This document shows positions 1 to 10,712 of a stretch of 64,000 nt of DNA, in pieces. This stretch comes from Cognatundibacterium rivi (GTDB lineage: Bacteria; Pseudomonadota; Gammaproteobacteria; Burkholderiales; Burkholderiaceae_D): the NCBI RefSeq assembly GCF_018139565.1, contig NZ_JAGSPK010000008.1, positions 1 to 64,000 on the forward strand. The letters run 5' to 3'. Both the position numbers and the translations under genes were made by a program. Below the pieces are notes generated by a model that searched no databases, had not been told where the DNA came from, and was given only the letters and a program-made list of their open reading frames with translations. Positions within the stretch are counted from its first letter, which is position 1. Every line of letters starts with the position of its first letter.

Positions 1-1288
1 TACCGTGCTCCACCTTACTGACAGAGTCATCAATCAACTGCTTAATCTCTTTTGCCGCCGAAGCACTACGCTGCGCCAGATTACGCACTTCCGATGCAAC
101 CACCGCGAAACCGCGACCCTGTTCACCCGCACGGGCAGCCTCGACTGCAGCATTCAACGCCAGAATATTCGTCTGAAAGGCAATCCCGTCAATCACCGCG
201 ATAATATCGACAATCTTATTCGAGCTGGCCTTGATTGAACCCATCGTTTCAACGACCTGATCAACGACTTCCCCCCCTTTAATCGCCACACCCGTTGCCG
301 TTACCACCAGTTGATTTGCCTGACGCGCATTGTCCGCATTTTGTTTCACTGTTGACGTCAGCTCTTCCATCGAAGACGCGGTTTCTTCAAGCGAACTGGC
401 CTGAGATTCTGTTCTGGACGATAAGTCCGCATTACCGGAAGCGATTTCAGCCGCCGCTACATTAATCGCGTCAGTACCATTACGCACATCGGCAATCACA
501 TGACTCAGACCGCTACTGACACCGTTAATGGCGGTGATCAAGGTGCCGATTTCATCATTACGATGAACGTCAACGACCTCAGTCAGATCGCCCATCGCCA
601 TTTTCTGAGCGACATTCGTTGCCTGAATCAAGGGTTCTGTAATCGAACGGGTGAGCAGCCAGCCGGTCACGATAGCCAGAGTGGTGGTGAGAAGAATCAG
701 AACGATGAGTAAAGTGCGACTGCGTTCGTAATTGGCCTGAATTTCAGCGGCCATGGCATCGATCTGCGAGCGTTGTAGCGCCTGCATTTCTTCTACTTTT
801 TTAATGAAGGTGGCCGACGCAGGTATAAACACTTTTTCCAGAACTTTGCTTGCTTCTTCTGCATTACCTGCTTTTTTTAATGCACTTATCTGATCCCGTG
901 ACGATAAATAGCCAGCGCGCAATTGCTCAACTTCTTTCAGCATTTTTTTCTCTTGCTCGCTTTGGAATTTTTCTGTAATCCCCTTAAGTAGTGCCGACGA
1001 GTTCTTAGTGGACTCTGCTTGCTCTTCTGCAAAAAAAGCGGCTAAAGAAGGATCGCTGCTTTTCGCGATCGCGGTTGCACGACGTATGCCGGAGTGGATA
1101 TTACGGTACCAGTCGCTGATCATACGTTCGGCAGCAAGCGGCTCATCCAGTAAGGTCTTCGTTGAGGTCGCGACTTTGTGCAATTGTGTTAAGCCAACCA
1201 AGGTAGCGAAAATAGAAAAGACGAGGATAAGGGCGAAGCCCAGGCCTAGTCGTTTTCCGACGGAGAGCTGTTTGAGTAGTGAGTTCAT
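1..1288 (-). CDS. Methyl-accepting chemotaxis protein (5' part, runs off the window)
   Basis: Inner-membrane chemoreceptor that senses ligands in the periplasm and controls CheA kinase. Reading the minus strand from the ATG at 1288 gives at least 429 residues without a stop. There is a short cytoplasmic start and a first membrane segment (about residues 13-33), a helical periplasmic domain of the four-helix-bundle type, a second membrane segment (about 190-212) and a HAMP linker. The methyl-accepting domain follows and includes the conserved hairpin tip with the residues [20 protein letters not shown]. The C-terminus lies beyond base 1. No che genes are visible beside it, so it may be a stand-alone receptor. 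Family assignment is firm; the ligand cannot be told. Confidence 0.93.
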   Translation of the reverse strand, partial: MNSLLKQLSVGKRLGLGFALILVFSIFATLVGLTQLHKVATSTKTLLDEPLAAERMISDWYRNIHSGIRRATAIAKSSDPSLAAFFAEEQAESTKNSSALLKGITEKFQSEQEKKMLKEVEQLRAGYLSSRDQISALKKAGNAEEASKVLEKVFIPASATFIKKVEEMQALQRSQIDAMAAEIQANYERSRTLLIVLILLTTTLAIVTGWLLTRSITEPLIQATNVAQKMAMGDLTEVVDVHRNDEIGTLITAINGVSSGLSHVIADVRNGTDAINVAAAEIASGNADLSSRTESQASSLEETASSMEELTSTVKQNADNARQANQLVVTATGVAIKGGEVVDQVVETMGSIKASSNKIVDIIAVIDGIAFQTNILALNAAVEAARAGEQGRGFAVVASEVRNLAQRSASAAKEIKQLIDDSVSKVEHG

Positions 1289-1592
1289 TTGTATTCCATT
1301 TTTCTAATGCAAGAGACGCATTGATTGAGGATTCTTTTATTTGAGTACGATGAAAATCGGATATGAAAAAAGCAGCGATATGAGCACTGCAGCGTCATAC
1401 GAGATCAAATTATATGGGGGAACTACTTACGTGAAGGTACTGATTTTTTGTTTCGGCGCAATTCCAGCTTAGATAATTGAAATTTTGTCTCTATTTGTCT
1501 GCGTAGTCTTCGCTGACTTCTTCAATTCAAATCAGTCATAAGATTTATGCGGCCTTGTTTTACAATGAGTTTTTTGAGCACAGATAATTGTT
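1289..1592. other. Intergenic region between chemoreceptor and transposase genes
   Basis: About 300 bp of moderately AT-rich DNA between divergent genes. It must hold the promoter of the minus-strand chemoreceptor and whatever drives the transposase gene. I see no tRNA, no convincing terminator and no copy of the dispersed GGGAGTAT repeat. Confidence 0.4.
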
Positions 1593-2297
1593 ATGGCAAG
1601 GCTTCCCCGTTTAGTAATCCCTCAGACTTTGCATCACGTATTGCAGCGAAGCCATGAAGGGATACTGTTATTCAGGGATAACGAGGATTACACGACTTTC
1701 CTGAATTGGCTTGCGCAGGCGGCAAAGCAGTTTCAAGTTGCGATCCATGCTTATATTTTGATGCCGGATCATTTTCACCTTTTACTGACTCCCTCAGACG
1801 AACAGGGTTTGAGTAAATTTATGCAATGGATAGGGCGCTACTACGTACCTTACTTCAACCGTAAATATCAGCGATCCGGGAGTTTGTGGCAAGGACGATA
1901 TAAAGCGACCGTGTTGGAGGCAGAGCGGCATTTTCTGCAATGCAGTTTGTATGTGGAGGGCAGCCCTCTGCGTAGTGGTTTGGTGACTGATGCGAGTGAG
2001 TACCCGTGGTCAAGTTACCAGCATCATATCGGACAAAGGACAGATCCTCTGGTCTCTGATCATCCTATTTTTTGGGCTCTCGGTAATACGCCATTTCAAC
2101 GTGAAGCAAACTACAAGGAAATGATGAGCCAATCCTTATCTGTCGCTGATATGGCACAGTTGGACAATGCTGTTACAAAAGGATGGTTGCTGGGATCAGC
2201 ATCATTTCAGGCTGAAATCAGCAAGTTGACCGAGCGGCGCGTTGCTCCTGCGAAGCGTGGACGGCCAAGAAAAATGCCAAATGCCCCGATAGACTGA
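1593..2297 (+). CDS. REP-associated tyrosine transposase (RAYT, Y1/HUH family)
   Basis: Single-strand DNA transposase-like protein of 234 residues related to IS200/IS605 TnpA. RAYTs are thought to mobilise or process short palindromic REP sequences and normally occur as single domesticated copies. The HUH motif is seen as H60-F-H62 after a PD pair, and a later segment with Y120 (YVEGSPLRSG) matches the usual position of the nucleophilic tyrosine. A WSSY motif follows, and the C-terminus is basic (KRGRPRK, AT-hook-like). The start is an ATG at 1593. It has no accessory orf and no inverted repeats of a classical insertion sequence. Two copies of a 13-bp box lie just downstream and could be its target. 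Confidence 0.88.
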   Translation: MARLPRLVIPQTLHHVLQRSHEGILLFRDNEDYTTFLNWLAQAAKQFQVAIHAYILMPDHFHLLLTPSDEQGLSKFMQWIGRYYVPYFNRKYQRSGSLWQGRYKATVLEAERHFLQCSLYVEGSPLRSGLVTDASEYPWSSYQHHIGQRTDPLVSDHPIFWALGNTPFQREANYKEMMSQSLSVADMAQLDNAVTKGWLLGSASFQAEISKLTERRVAPAKRGRPRKMPNAPID

Positions 2298-2345
2298 CGT
2301 TACATAAAATCGATGCGAATCCAGGTGAAATTTTAAATTAAATTA

Positions 2346-2406
2346 CTCTGACCCTAATAAAAAATAACTTAATTTAATTCTTATTTTATTTGTCTCTGAC
2401 CCTAAT
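2346..2406. repeat. Paired 13-bp direct repeat downstream of the RAYT gene
   Basis: The sequence CTCTGACCCTAAT occurs at 2346-2358 and again at 2394-2406, 48 bp apart start to start, in very AT-rich DNA just 3' of the transposase gene. From memory, TCTGACCC boxes often accompany this transposase type in proteobacteria, so these may be transposase recognition or scar sequences. They also lie directly upstream of the gltB promoter. Confidence 0.6.
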
Positions 2407-2414
2407 TATTTAGA

Positions 2415-2443
2415 TTGAACTTTCTTTTGCGCTGCACTATTCT
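2415..2443 (+). promoter_or_regulatory. Candidate sigma-70 promoter for gltBD
   Basis: TTGAAC (2415-2420) and TATTCT (2438-2443) are separated by 17 bp, and the gltB ATG lies 38 bp downstream of the -10. Spacing is ideal and each box is close to consensus. A GGAG ribosome-binding site lies shortly before the start codon. Confidence 0.5.
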
Positions 2444-2481
2444 CATCACCAGACTTTCAATCTTTCCATCTGGAGATCGCT

Positions 2482-5400
2482 ATGCATGCCCAAGGTTTAT
2501 ACGACCCATCCAATGAACATGATGCCTGTGGCGTCGGTTTTATTGCACACATTAAAGGCAAGAAAAATCACGCTATCGTCGAACAGGGTTTGCTGATCCT
2601 GAAAAATCTCGATCACCGCGGTGCTGTCGGTGCCGATCCTTTGATGGGTGATGGTGCCGGTATTCTGATTCAGATACCCGATCAGTATTATCGCGAAGAG
2701 ATGGCAAAACAGAACATCCAGTTACCGCCACCGGGCGAGTATGGTGTGGGCATGATTTTTTTGCCGAAAGAGCATGCGTCCCGTCTGGCCTGTGAGCAGG
2801 AAATCGAGCGCGCAGTCAGAGCTGAAGGCCAGGTTGTTCTGGGCTGGCGCGATGTTCCGGTTGATCGCGAGATGCCGATGTCGCCAACGGTGCGCGATAA
2901 AGAACCGGTGATTCGCCAGATTTTCATTGGCCGCGGTGCGGACATCATGGTCACAGATGCGCTGGAGCGTAAGCTGTATGTGATCCGCAAGTCTGCCGTT
3001 CATGCGATCGAAGCCTTGCATCTGCTGCATGGTAAAGAGTATTTCGTACCGTCGATGTCAGCACGTACGATTGTGTACAAAGGTCTGTTGCTGGCAGATC
3101 AGGTTGGCGTCTACTACAAAGACTTGCAGGATGAACGCTGCGTGTCGGCATTGGCTTTGGTGCATCAGCGTTTCTCCACCAATACTTTCCCTGAATGGCC
3201 ACTGGCTCACCCATATCGCATGATTGCGCACAACGGTGAGATTAATACTGTGAAAGGTAACTTCAACTGGATGCGCGCACGCGAAGGTGTGATGAAATCT
3301 GCGGTACTGGGCGATGATTTGCAAAAGCTCTACCCGCTGATTTTTGAAGGTCAATCCGATACTGCCAGCTTTGATAACGCGCTGGAATTGCTGGTCATGG
3401 CAGGTTATCCGATTGCTCAGGCAATGATGATGATGATTCCAGAAGCATGGGAAAATCATACGCTGATGGACGACAATCGCCGCGCATTTTACGAATACCA
3501 CGCTGCGATGATGGAACCATGGGACGGCCCGGCCGCGATGGCGTTCACCGACGGTCGTCAGATCGGCGGTACGCTCGATCGTAATGGTCTGCGCCCTGCG
3601 CGTTACATCGTTACCGATGATGATCTGGTGGTGATGGCCTCGGAATCTGGCGTATTGCCGATTCCTGAATCAAAAATTATTCAGAAGTGGCGCTTACAGC
3701 CGGGAAAAATGTTCCTGATTGATCTGGAAGTGGGTCGTATTATCGATGACAAAGAAATCAAAGATACCTACGCCAACGCGAAACCGTATAAGCAGTGGAT
3801 ACAATCTGTCCGCATTAAACTCAGCAGCCTGAACGCCGAGCTCGACGTCGCGCCGGAAGCGGCGACTTTGCTGGATCGCCAGCAAGCTTTTGGTTATACG
3901 CAAGAAGATATTAAATTCCTCATGGCACCGATGGCGAGCAATGGTGAAGAGGCGATTGGTTCTATGGGGAATGATTCCTCATTGGCCGTGATGTCGAACA
4001 AGCTCAAGCCGCTTTATAACTATTTCAAACAGCTGTTTGCTCAGGTAACGAATCCGCCTATCGATCCTATTCGCGAAGCGATGGTGATGTCGCTGGTATC
4101 GTTTATCGGACCTAAACCAAACTTGCTCGATACCAATAACATCAACCCACCGATGCGTTTAGAGGTTTCGCAGCCGGTATTGGATTTCGCCGACATCGCG
4201 AAATTGCGCAATATCAGCGCAAACACTGGTGGTAAGTTTAAATCGTATGAACTGGATATCTGCTATCCGATCGCTTGGGGTAAAGATGGTATCGAAGCAC
4301 GTCTCGCTTCTATCTGCGCGGAAGTGGTCGATGCGGTGAAATCCGGTCATAACATCATGATCATCACCGATCGAAAAATGAATGCTGATTTTGTGGCGAT
4401 TCCAGCATTGCTGGCAACTTCGACCGTTCATCAGCACCTGGTCAGTAAGGGCTTGCGCACAACGACCGGTCTGGTTGTCGAAACCGGCTCAGCACGCGAA
4501 ACACACCACTTTGCACTGCTTGCGGGATATGGTGCAGAAGCCGTACATCCGTATCTGGCGATGCAGACGCTGGCCGATATGGCGAAAGATTTGTCTGGTG
4601 ATTTGTCGGCAGAAAAAGCGATTTACAACTACACCAAAGCGATTGGTAAAGGCTTGATGAAAGTGATGTCCAAAATGGGCATCTCTACCTATATGTCTTA
4701 CTGCGGTGCGCAGATTTTTGAAGCGATCGGCCTGAATAAATCTCTGGTGGACAAATACTTCAAAGGTACAGCGTCGAATGTCGAAGGTATCGGTGTTTTC
4801 GAGGTTGCAGAAGAAGCGCTGCGCCTGCACAAACTGGCGTTTGGTAAAGATCCGGTATTAGCCAATGCATTGGATGCCGGTGGTGAATATGCATACCGCG
4901 TTCGCGGTGAAGACCATATGTGGACGCCCGATGCAATTGCCAAACTACAGCACTCGACCCGTGCGAATAACTACAATTCGTACAAAGAGTACGCACAGAT
5001 CATCAACGATCAGTCGAAACGCCATATGACTTTACGTGGTCTGTTCGAATTCAAAATCGACCCATCTAAAGCGATTCCTGTGGAGCAGGTTGAGCCCGCA
5101 AAAGAAATCGTGAAGCGTTTCGCGACTGGGGCGATGTCTCTAGGTTCTATCAGTACCGAGGCGCATGCAACACTGGCGGTGGCGATGAACCGTATCGGCG
5201 GTAAATCAAATACCGGCGAGGGCGGTGAAGATCCAGCACGTTATCAGCAAGAACTCAAAGGCATTCCTATCAAGCAAGGGGAAACGCTCGCGTCTGTGAT
5301 CGGCAAAGAACAGATCGAAGTGGATATTCCACTTAATGAAGGCGATTCGCTGCGTTCCAAAATTAAACAGGTCGCGTCTGGTCGTTTCGGTGTGACTGCG

Positions 5401-7170
5401 GAATACCTGACATCGGCTGATCAGATACAGATCAAGATGGCGCAAGGTGCAAAGCCGGGTGAAGGCGGGCAGTTACCTGGCCATAAAGTATCTGAGTACA
5501 TTGCGAAGTTGCGCTTCTCCGTGCCGGGTGTGGGCTTGATTTCTCCACCGCCGCACCATGATATTTACTCCATTGAAGATCTGGCGCAGTTGATTCATGA
5601 TCTGAAAAACGTCAATCCGCATGCATCGATTTCCGTCAAGTTGGTTTCGGAAGTGGGTGTCGGTACGATCGCAGCGGGTGTTTCGAAAGCGAAGGCAGAT
5701 CATTTGGTGATCGCTGGGCATGACGGAGGTACTGGGGCGTCACCGTTGTCCTCGATTAAACATGCAGGTACGCCATGGGAGCTCGGCTTGTCCGAAACCC
5801 AGCAAACACTGGTACTCAATGGCTTGCGTGGACGTGTTCGCGTACAGGCAGATGGCCAGATGAAAACCGGGCGTGACGTTGCTATCGCTGCGATGCTGGG
5901 TGCCGATGAAATCGGATTCGCGACTGCGCCGTTGGTCGTTGAAGGTTGCATCATGATGCGTAAGTGTCACCTCAATACCTGTCCGGTCGGTGTGGCAACA
6001 CAAGATCCGGTATTGCGGGCGAAATTCTCAGGTAAGCCTGAATATGTCGTGAACTATTTCTTCTTTGTTGCTGAAGAATTACGTCAGATCATGGCACAAC
6101 TGGGCGTGCGTACTTACGACGAGCTGATCGGGCGGGTTGATCTGCTGGATAAATCCAAGGCAGTCGCACACTGGAAAGCCAAAGGCCTGGATTTCAGCCG
6201 CATCTTCCATCAGCCAGAACTGGCAGACGGCGCAGCTGTCCGTCATGTTGATGTGCAGGATCATGGTCTCGAAAAAGCACTTGATAACAAACTGATTGCG
6301 CAGGCAAAACATGCGCTGGAAACTGGCGAAAAAGTTTCCTTCATTTCTCCGGTGAAGAATCTGAATCGTACTGTCGGTGCGATGCTGTCCGGTGAAGTGG
6401 CGAAGAAATATGGTCACACGGGCTTGCCTGACGACACCATTCATATTCAGTTGCAAGGAACAGCAGGACAATCCGCAGGTGCATTCCTCGCGCATGGCGT
6501 GACGCTGGATCTGGTCGGTGAAGGTAATGACTATGTCGGTAAAGGTTTATCCGGTGGCCGCATCATCATTCGTCCGAATACCGAATTCCGTGGCTGGGCC
6601 GTTGATAACATCATTTGCGGTAATACCGTGTTGTACGGCGCGATTTCTGGTGAGGCGTTTATTAATGGTGTGGCCGGTGAGCGTTTCGCTGTACGTAATT
6701 CAGGCGCGGTGACGGTGGTGGAAGGAACCGGCGATCATGGTTGTGAATACATGACGGGCGGTACGGTTGTCGTGTTGGGCAACACCGGACGTAACTTTGC
6801 TGCCGGTATGTCTGGTGGTATTGCGTATGTCTACGATCCGGAAGGCACGTTTGAAAGTAAATGCAATATGTCTATGGTGACCCTGGAACCTGTGCTCGCA
6901 GGCGATATTCAGGCGACTTCAATCGATAAATCGATCTGGCACAGTATGTTGCGTGGCGGTGAAGGTGATACAGATGAGGCGATTTTGCGTCAGCTGATTG
7001 AGCGTCATTTCAAACACACTGGTAGTACCCGTGCCCGTAACTTGCTGGATAACTGGGCAAGCAGCCGCGCTAAGTTCGTCAAAGTATTCCCGACCGAGTA
7101 CAAACGCGCGCTGGCTGAAATGTATGCTGCCAAAAGTGCCGAGAATGCAAAAGACAAAGTCGTCGCCTAG
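2482..7170 (+). CDS. gltB: Glutamate synthase (NADPH) large subunit
   Basis: Makes glutamate from glutamine and 2-oxoglutarate together with GltD, closing the GS-GOGAT nitrogen cycle in the cytoplasm. It has 1562 residues, slightly longer than the usual 1470-1520. Cys16, in DACGVGF, is the expected N-terminal nucleophile after removal of a 15-residue propeptide. The type II glutaminase domain is followed by the central domain, the FMN-binding synthase domain and the GXGXG beta-helix domain. Cys1156, Cys1162 and Cys1167 have the spacing of the [3Fe-4S] cluster ligands. gltD follows after a 90-bp gap, so the two form an operon. The reading frame is intact. Confidence 0.97.
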   Translation: MHAQGLYDPSNEHDACGVGFIAHIKGKKNHAIVEQGLLILKNLDHRGAVGADPLMGDGAGILIQIPDQYYREEMAKQNIQLPPPGEYGVGMIFLPKEHASRLACEQEIERAVRAEGQVVLGWRDVPVDREMPMSPTVRDKEPVIRQIFIGRGADIMVTDALERKLYVIRKSAVHAIEALHLLHGKEYFVPSMSARTIVYKGLLLADQVGVYYKDLQDERCVSALALVHQRFSTNTFPEWPLAHPYRMIAHNGEINTVKGNFNWMRAREGVMKSAVLGDDLQKLYPLIFEGQSDTASFDNALELLVMAGYPIAQAMMMMIPEAWENHTLMDDNRRAFYEYHAAMMEPWDGPAAMAFTDGRQIGGTLDRNGLRPARYIVTDDDLVVMASESGVLPIPESKIIQKWRLQPGKMFLIDLEVGRIIDDKEIKDTYANAKPYKQWIQSVRIKLSSLNAELDVAPEAATLLDRQQAFGYTQEDIKFLMAPMASNGEEAIGSMGNDSSLAVMSNKLKPLYNYFKQLFAQVTNPPIDPIREAMVMSLVSFIGPKPNLLDTNNINPPMRLEVSQPVLDFADIAKLRNISANTGGKFKSYELDICYPIAWGKDGIEARLASICAEVVDAVKSGHNIMIITDRKMNADFVAIPALLATSTVHQHLVSKGLRTTTGLVVETGSARETHHFALLAGYGAEAVHPYLAMQTLADMAKDLSGDLSAEKAIYNYTKAIGKGLMKVMSKMGISTYMSYCGAQIFEAIGLNKSLVDKYFKGTASNVEGIGVFEVAEEALRLHKLAFGKDPVLANALDAGGEYAYRVRGEDHMWTPDAIAKLQHSTRANNYNSYKEYAQIINDQSKRHMTLRGLFEFKIDPSKAIPVEQVEPAKEIVKRFATGAMSLGSISTEAHATLAVAMNRIGGKSNTGEGGEDPARYQQELKGIPIKQGETLASVIGKEQIEVDIPLNEGDSLRSKIKQVASGRFGVTAEYLTSADQIQIKMAQGAKPGEGGQLPGHKVSEYIAKLRFSVPGVGLISPPPHHDIYSIEDLAQLIHDLKNVNPHASISVKLVSEVGVGTIAAGVSKAKADHLVIAGHDGGTGASPLSSIKHAGTPWELGLSETQQTLVLNGLRGRVRVQADGQMKTGRDVAIAAMLGADEIGFATAPLVVEGCIMMRKCHLNTCPVGVATQDPVLRAKFSGKPEYVVNYFFFVAEELRQIMAQLGVRTYDELIGRVDLLDKSKAVAHWKAKGLDFSRIFHQPELADGAAVRHVDVQDHGLEKALDNKLIAQAKHALETGEKVSFISPVKNLNRTVGAMLSGEVAKKYGHTGLPDDTIHIQLQGTAGQSAGAFLAHGVTLDLVGEGNDYVGKGLSGGRIIIRPNTEFRGWAVDNIICGNTVLYGAISGEAFINGVAGERFAVRNSGAVTVVEGTGDHGCEYMTGGTVVVLGNTGRNFAAGMSGGIAYVYDPEGTFESKCNMSMVTLEPVLAGDIQATSIDKSIWHSMLRGGEGDTDEAILRQLIERHFKHTGSTRARNLLDNWASSRAKFVKVFPTEYKRALAEMYAAKSAENAKDKVVA

Positions 7171-7179
7171 TTGAGATGA

Positions 7180-7200
7180 GGTGCCCCTTGCGGGGGTACC
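7180..7200 (+). other. Hairpin in the gltB-gltD spacer
   Basis: An 8-bp stem (GGTGCCCC with GGGGTACC, one G-T pair) closes a 5-nt loop. No U-tract follows, so it is not an intrinsic terminator. It may stabilise the gltB message or tune the GltB:GltD ratio. Confidence 0.4.
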
Positions 7201-7260
7201 TGCTCCTGTGCGATTCACGATAGATAGGGCAACAGCCCGTAACGATATTGAGGTTAAAAA

Positions 7261-8724
7261 ATGGGTAAAGTCACCGGCTTCATGGAATATCAGCGCTTGC
7301 AGGAAGCAAGCGAAGCACCACAATCACGTAAAAAACACTACAAAGAATTTTTAGTTCATCTGGGTGATGCTCAGGCAAAGACGCAAGCGGCACGTTGCAT
7401 GGATTGCGGTATTCCGTTTTGCAATAACGGTTGTCCTGTGAATAACATCATCCCTGACTGGAATGATCTGGTGTATCACGGAAATTACCAACAAGCTCTG
7501 GAAGTACTGCATTCGACCAATAATTTCCCGGAATTTACCGGACGCATCTGCCCGGCGCCTTGCGAAGCGGCGTGTACTTTGGGTATCAATAATGATGCCG
7601 TTGGTATCAAATCTATCGAGCATTTCATCATCGATAAAGGCTGGGAAAATAACTGGGTCGTACCACAGATTTCCAGCGTCAAAACCGGTAAGAAAATTGC
7701 TGTTGTCGGCTCTGGTCCTGCCGGGCTGGCGGCCGCACAACAACTCGCGCGTGTCGGCCACGACGTGACCGTGTTTGAAAAAAATGACCGTGTCGGTGGC
7801 TTGTTGCGCTACGGTATTCCTGACTTCAAAATGGAAAAATCCCATATTGATCGTCGCGTCGAACAAATGAAAGCGGAAGGCGTTACTTTCCGCACCGGTG
7901 TATTCGTCGGAAAAGATTTTCCGGCTACAGTGACCAACTGGTCGAAAGAAACAATTTCGCCGGAACAGCTGCAAAAAGATTTCGATGCGGTGATTATTGC
8001 CGGTGGTGCAGAAACGCCGCGTGATCTGCCGGTACCAGGGCGTGAGCTCAAAGGTGTGCATTTTGCGATGGACTTTTTGCCAGTGCAAAACAAGGTCAAT
8101 GCCGGTGATAAAGTCAAAGATCAGATTCTGGCGACAGGTAAGCATGTGGTGGTCATCGGTGGTGGCGATACAGGCTCGGACTGCGTTGGCACCTCGAATC
8201 GTCATGGCGCCAAATCTGTGGCGCAATTTGAATTAATGCCACAACCGCCGGAGCAGGAAAACAAACCGTTGGTGTGGCCTTACTGGCCAACGAAATTGCG
8301 TACATCCTCCTCACATGAAGAAGGCTGCGAACGTGATTGGGCGGTGGCGACTAAACGCCTTGAAGGCAAAGGTGGCAAAGTTGAAAAACTGATTGCCTGC
8401 CGCGTTGAATGGAAAGACGGCAAAATGCAGGAAGTGGCCGATTCCGAGTTTGAAATGAAAGCCGATCTGGTGTTGCTGGCAATGGGCTTTGTCTCGCCAG
8501 TGCAGCAAGTGCTGGATGCGTTTGGCGTTGATAAAGATGCGCGCGGTAATGCTAAAGCGACCACCGAGGGCGACGCCTGCTACAAAACCAATGTACCGAA
8601 AGTGTATGCCGCAGGCGATATGCGTCGCGGACAGTCATTAGTGGTTTGGGCTATCCGCGAAGGGCGTCAATGCGCGCGTGAAGTCGATGCGTTTCTGATG
8701 GGCGAGTCCGTCCTTCCACGCTGA
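7261..8724 (+). CDS. gltD: Glutamate synthase small subunit
   Basis: FAD-dependent subunit that passes electrons from NADPH through iron-sulfur clusters to GltB. It has 487 residues, typical of the family. The N-terminal part carries the cysteine-rich cluster-binding region (CMDCGIPFC, then CPAPCEAAC). A first dinucleotide-binding fold begins near residue 145 (VVGSGPAGL) for FAD, and a second near residue 295 ([12 protein letters not shown]) for NADPH. A C-terminal AAGD motif is also present. The start is an ATG at 7261; an in-frame ATG at 7282 is possible but would remove part of the N-terminus. It is the last gene of the operon and is followed by a strong terminator. Confidence 0.96.
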   Translation: MGKVTGFMEYQRLQEASEAPQSRKKHYKEFLVHLGDAQAKTQAARCMDCGIPFCNNGCPVNNIIPDWNDLVYHGNYQQALEVLHSTNNFPEFTGRICPAPCEAACTLGINNDAVGIKSIEHFIIDKGWENNWVVPQISSVKTGKKIAVVGSGPAGLAAAQQLARVGHDVTVFEKNDRVGGLLRYGIPDFKMEKSHIDRRVEQMKAEGVTFRTGVFVGKDFPATVTNWSKETISPEQLQKDFDAVIIAGGAETPRDLPVPGRELKGVHFAMDFLPVQNKVNAGDKVKDQILATGKHVVVIGGGDTGSDCVGTSNRHGAKSVAQFELMPQPPEQENKPLVWPYWPTKLRTSSSHEEGCERDWAVATKRLEGKGGKVEKLIACRVEWKDGKMQEVADSEFEMKADLVLLAMGFVSPVQQVLDAFGVDKDARGNAKATTEGDACYKTNVPKVYAAGDMRRGQSLVVWAIREGRQCAREVDAFLMGESVLPR

Positions 8725-8731
8725 TAAAAAC

Positions 8732-8773
8732 GACTGATTTCTCTCGAAAACGGAGAAATCAGTCAGTTTTTTT
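8732..8773 (+). terminator. Intrinsic terminator after gltD
   Basis: A perfect 12-bp stem (8732-8743 with 8753-8764) closes a 9-nt loop and is followed by a run of seven T after two bases. It separates gltBD from the Mla operon. Confidence 0.9.
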
Positions 8774-8960
8774 GATGAAGCCAGTCAAATTTTTAAAATT
8801 AATGACTCAAAATTCATTAATTTTTGTATTAATTTATTCTTAATTTTGAATTAAATATCGTTTTTAATTTTATTGTGGAATTTAATTTTTAAATTTATTG
8901 TTATTTAAAATAATAATTAGTTTGTTATTTTTTTGCTTATACTTGTCGATACAACTTCAT
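8774..8960. other. Very AT-rich spacer upstream of the Mla operon
   Basis: About 190 bp dominated by A and T runs, far richer in AT than the surrounding genes. It is full of TTAATTTT-like words and has no coding potential. Such DNA is usually bent, easily melted and a binding site for H-NS/MvaT-type or IHF proteins, so it may regulate mlaF. A TACAAT at 8975-8980 is a possible -10 box for mlaF. Curvature and protein binding are inference. Confidence 0.5.
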
Positions 8961-9009
8961 TTCCAGTTCTGCATTACAATCTAGCCTTTGCAAAACTTAA
9001 TCCCTCGTT

Positions 9010-9813
9010 GTGTCAAATCTCGTTGAAATTCGCGATGTTCATTTCGGATATGGAGAACGGACAATTTTATCCGGACTTCATATGGACTTCCCGCGCGGTA
9101 AAGTGATTGCCGTCATGGGCGGCTCCGGCTCCGGTAAAACCACTATCCTGCGTTTGATAGGCGGGCAAATTCGTCCGCAGCGCGGCAGTGTCAGCGTCAA
9201 TGGCCAGCACGTGCAGGATCTTGCCAGTGATGATTTATATGCGATGCGGCGCAAAATGGGTATGTTGTTTCAGCACGGCGCATTATTCACCGATCTGAGC
9301 GTCTTTGATAATGTCGCTTTCCCTATGCGCGAGCATACGGATCTGAGCGAAACGATGATACGCGACCTGGTGATGCTCAAACTCGAAGCAGTCGGATTAA
9401 GAAATGCGGCATATCTGATGCCGGCAGAAATTTCCGGCGGTATGGCGCGCCGGGTTGCTCTTGCGCGGGCGGTTGCTCTGGACCCTCAACTCATGATGTA
9501 TGACGAGCCGTTTGCAGGTCTTGATCCGATTTCTATGGGCGTAACCGCGAATCTGATCCGGAACTTGAATGATGCCTTAGGGTCTACATCCATACTGGTT
9601 TCACACGATGTGCATGAGTCATTTGCGATTGCAGACTATATTTACTTCCTGTCACAGGGGAAAATCGTGGCTGATGGCACGCCTGAGCAGATGATGGCGT
9701 CGGAAGATCCGTATGTCAGACAGTTTGTACATGCCGAGGCCGATGGCCCCGTACCTTTCCATTACCCCGGCAAAACGCTGCTGGATGATCTGGGTTTGAA
9801 AGGGGCATTATGA
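9010..9813 (+). CDS. mlaF: Phospholipid ABC transporter ATP-binding protein MlaF
   Basis: ATPase of the inner-membrane MlaFEDB complex, which moves phospholipids between inner and outer membranes to keep outer-leaflet asymmetry. It has 267 residues. The Walker A motif is GGSGSGKTT (37-45), the signature is ISGGM (141-145), and Walker B ends in D165-E166. The start is GTG at 9010; no earlier in-frame start is convincing. Its last codon overlaps mlaE by 4 nt (ATGA). It is the first gene of the operon, behind an AT-rich leader. Confidence 0.96.
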   Translation: MSNLVEIRDVHFGYGERTILSGLHMDFPRGKVIAVMGGSGSGKTTILRLIGGQIRPQRGSVSVNGQHVQDLASDDLYAMRRKMGMLFQHGALFTDLSVFDNVAFPMREHTDLSETMIRDLVMLKLEAVGLRNAAYLMPAEISGGMARRVALARAVALDPQLMMYDEPFAGLDPISMGVTANLIRNLNDALGSTSILVSHDVHESFAIADYIYFLSQGKIVADGTPEQMMASEDPYVRQFVHAEADGPVPFHYPGKTLLDDLGLKGAL

Positions 9814-10580
9814 TCATTGAATCTGTCGGCAAGTGGACGCGCGGAATGTCCAGTGATCTGGGTTATGCCACGCGTAGCTTTTTCTCAATTTTGTTCAGCG
9901 GCTTTGGTTTGTGGCGGCGGCCGCGCCTGATTACCGATCAGATTCATTTCATCGGTAATTATTCGCTGGTCATTATTGCCGTATCCGGTTTGTTTGTCGG
10001 ATTTGTGCTCGGTTATCAAGGCTATTACACCTTAAACCGCTTCGGCTCAGGTGAGTCACTTGGTTTGCTGGTGACAATTTCTCTGGTGCGTGAGCTTGGT
10101 CCGGTCGTCGCTGCCTTGTTATTTGCTGGTCGGGCCGGTACTTCTCTGACAGCAGAAATCGGTTTGATGAAGGCGGGTGAGCAACTGGCTGCCATGGAAA
10201 TGATGGCAGTTAATCCGATACAAAGGGTATTAGCGCCACGTTTTATCGCTGGTTTGATTTCCCTGCCGATTCTGACTGCCATTTTCAATGCCATGGGGGT
10301 GATTGGCGGATATGTCGTTGGCGTCCAGCTGATCGGCGTGGATAACGGCGCGTTCTGGTCGCAGATGCAGGCTGGTGTGGAAATCGGTCAGGATATTGGT
10401 AATGGTGTCTTGAAAAGTATCGTCTTTGGTTTTGCTGTGACGTTTGTCGCTTTATTTCAGGGCTATGAAGCGCAGCCAACACCGGAAGGGGTGGCCAGAG
10501 CAACAACCCGTACCGTGGTGATTTCCTCTTTGCTGGTGTTGTGGCTGGATTTCCTGATGACAGCCTGGATGTTTCAATAA
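9810..10580 (+). CDS. mlaE: Phospholipid ABC transporter permease MlaE
   Basis: Membrane subunit of the Mla transporter. It has 256 residues with several hydrophobic segments and the conserved permease core (EIGLMKAGEQLAAMEMMAVNP), which contacts MlaF. It overlaps mlaF by 4 nt. The next gene, mlaD, is 132 bp away instead of being tightly coupled, because a dispersed intergenic repeat lies in the gap. Confidence 0.96.
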   Translation: MIIESVGKWTRGMSSDLGYATRSFFSILFSGFGLWRRPRLITDQIHFIGNYSLVIIAVSGLFVGFVLGYQGYYTLNRFGSGESLGLLVTISLVRELGPVVAALLFAGRAGTSLTAEIGLMKAGEQLAAMEMMAVNPIQRVLAPRFIAGLISLPILTAIFNAMGVIGGYVVGVQLIGVDNGAFWSQMQAGVEIGQDIGNGVLKSIVFGFAVTFVALFQGYEAQPTPEGVARATTRTVVISSLLVLWLDFLMTAWMFQ

Positions 10581-10593
10581 GCGTGGCCTTTCA

Positions 10594-10690
10594 CATACTC
10601 CAGGGGAGTATGTAGATCTGTGCGGCGAAAGTCTTTTTAAATAAACGACAAATTAAGAATAAATGCAGATACTCCCTTAAAAACGGGAGT
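10594..10690 (-). repeat. Dispersed GGGAGTAT repeat, copy 1 (between mlaE and mlaD)
   Basis: The copy begins with a perfect 8-bp palindrome arm pair, CATACTCC (10594-10601) and GGAGTATG (10605-10612). It ends with GATACTCCC (10668-10676), which can pair with GGGAGT at 10685-10690. Read on the minus strand it resembles copies 3 and 5: GGGAGTATC, then a TTATTCT word, then the palindrome. It lies inside the Mla operon 23 bp upstream of mlaD and could change the downstream message level. Confidence 0.75.
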
Positions 10691-10712
10691 TTGAAATAGG
10701 TAAGGATTGATG

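Noticed and set aside
7351-8226. Long open frame antisense to gltD (291 codons)
   Set aside because: Fully inside a clear gltD gene; composition is that of an antisense shadow.
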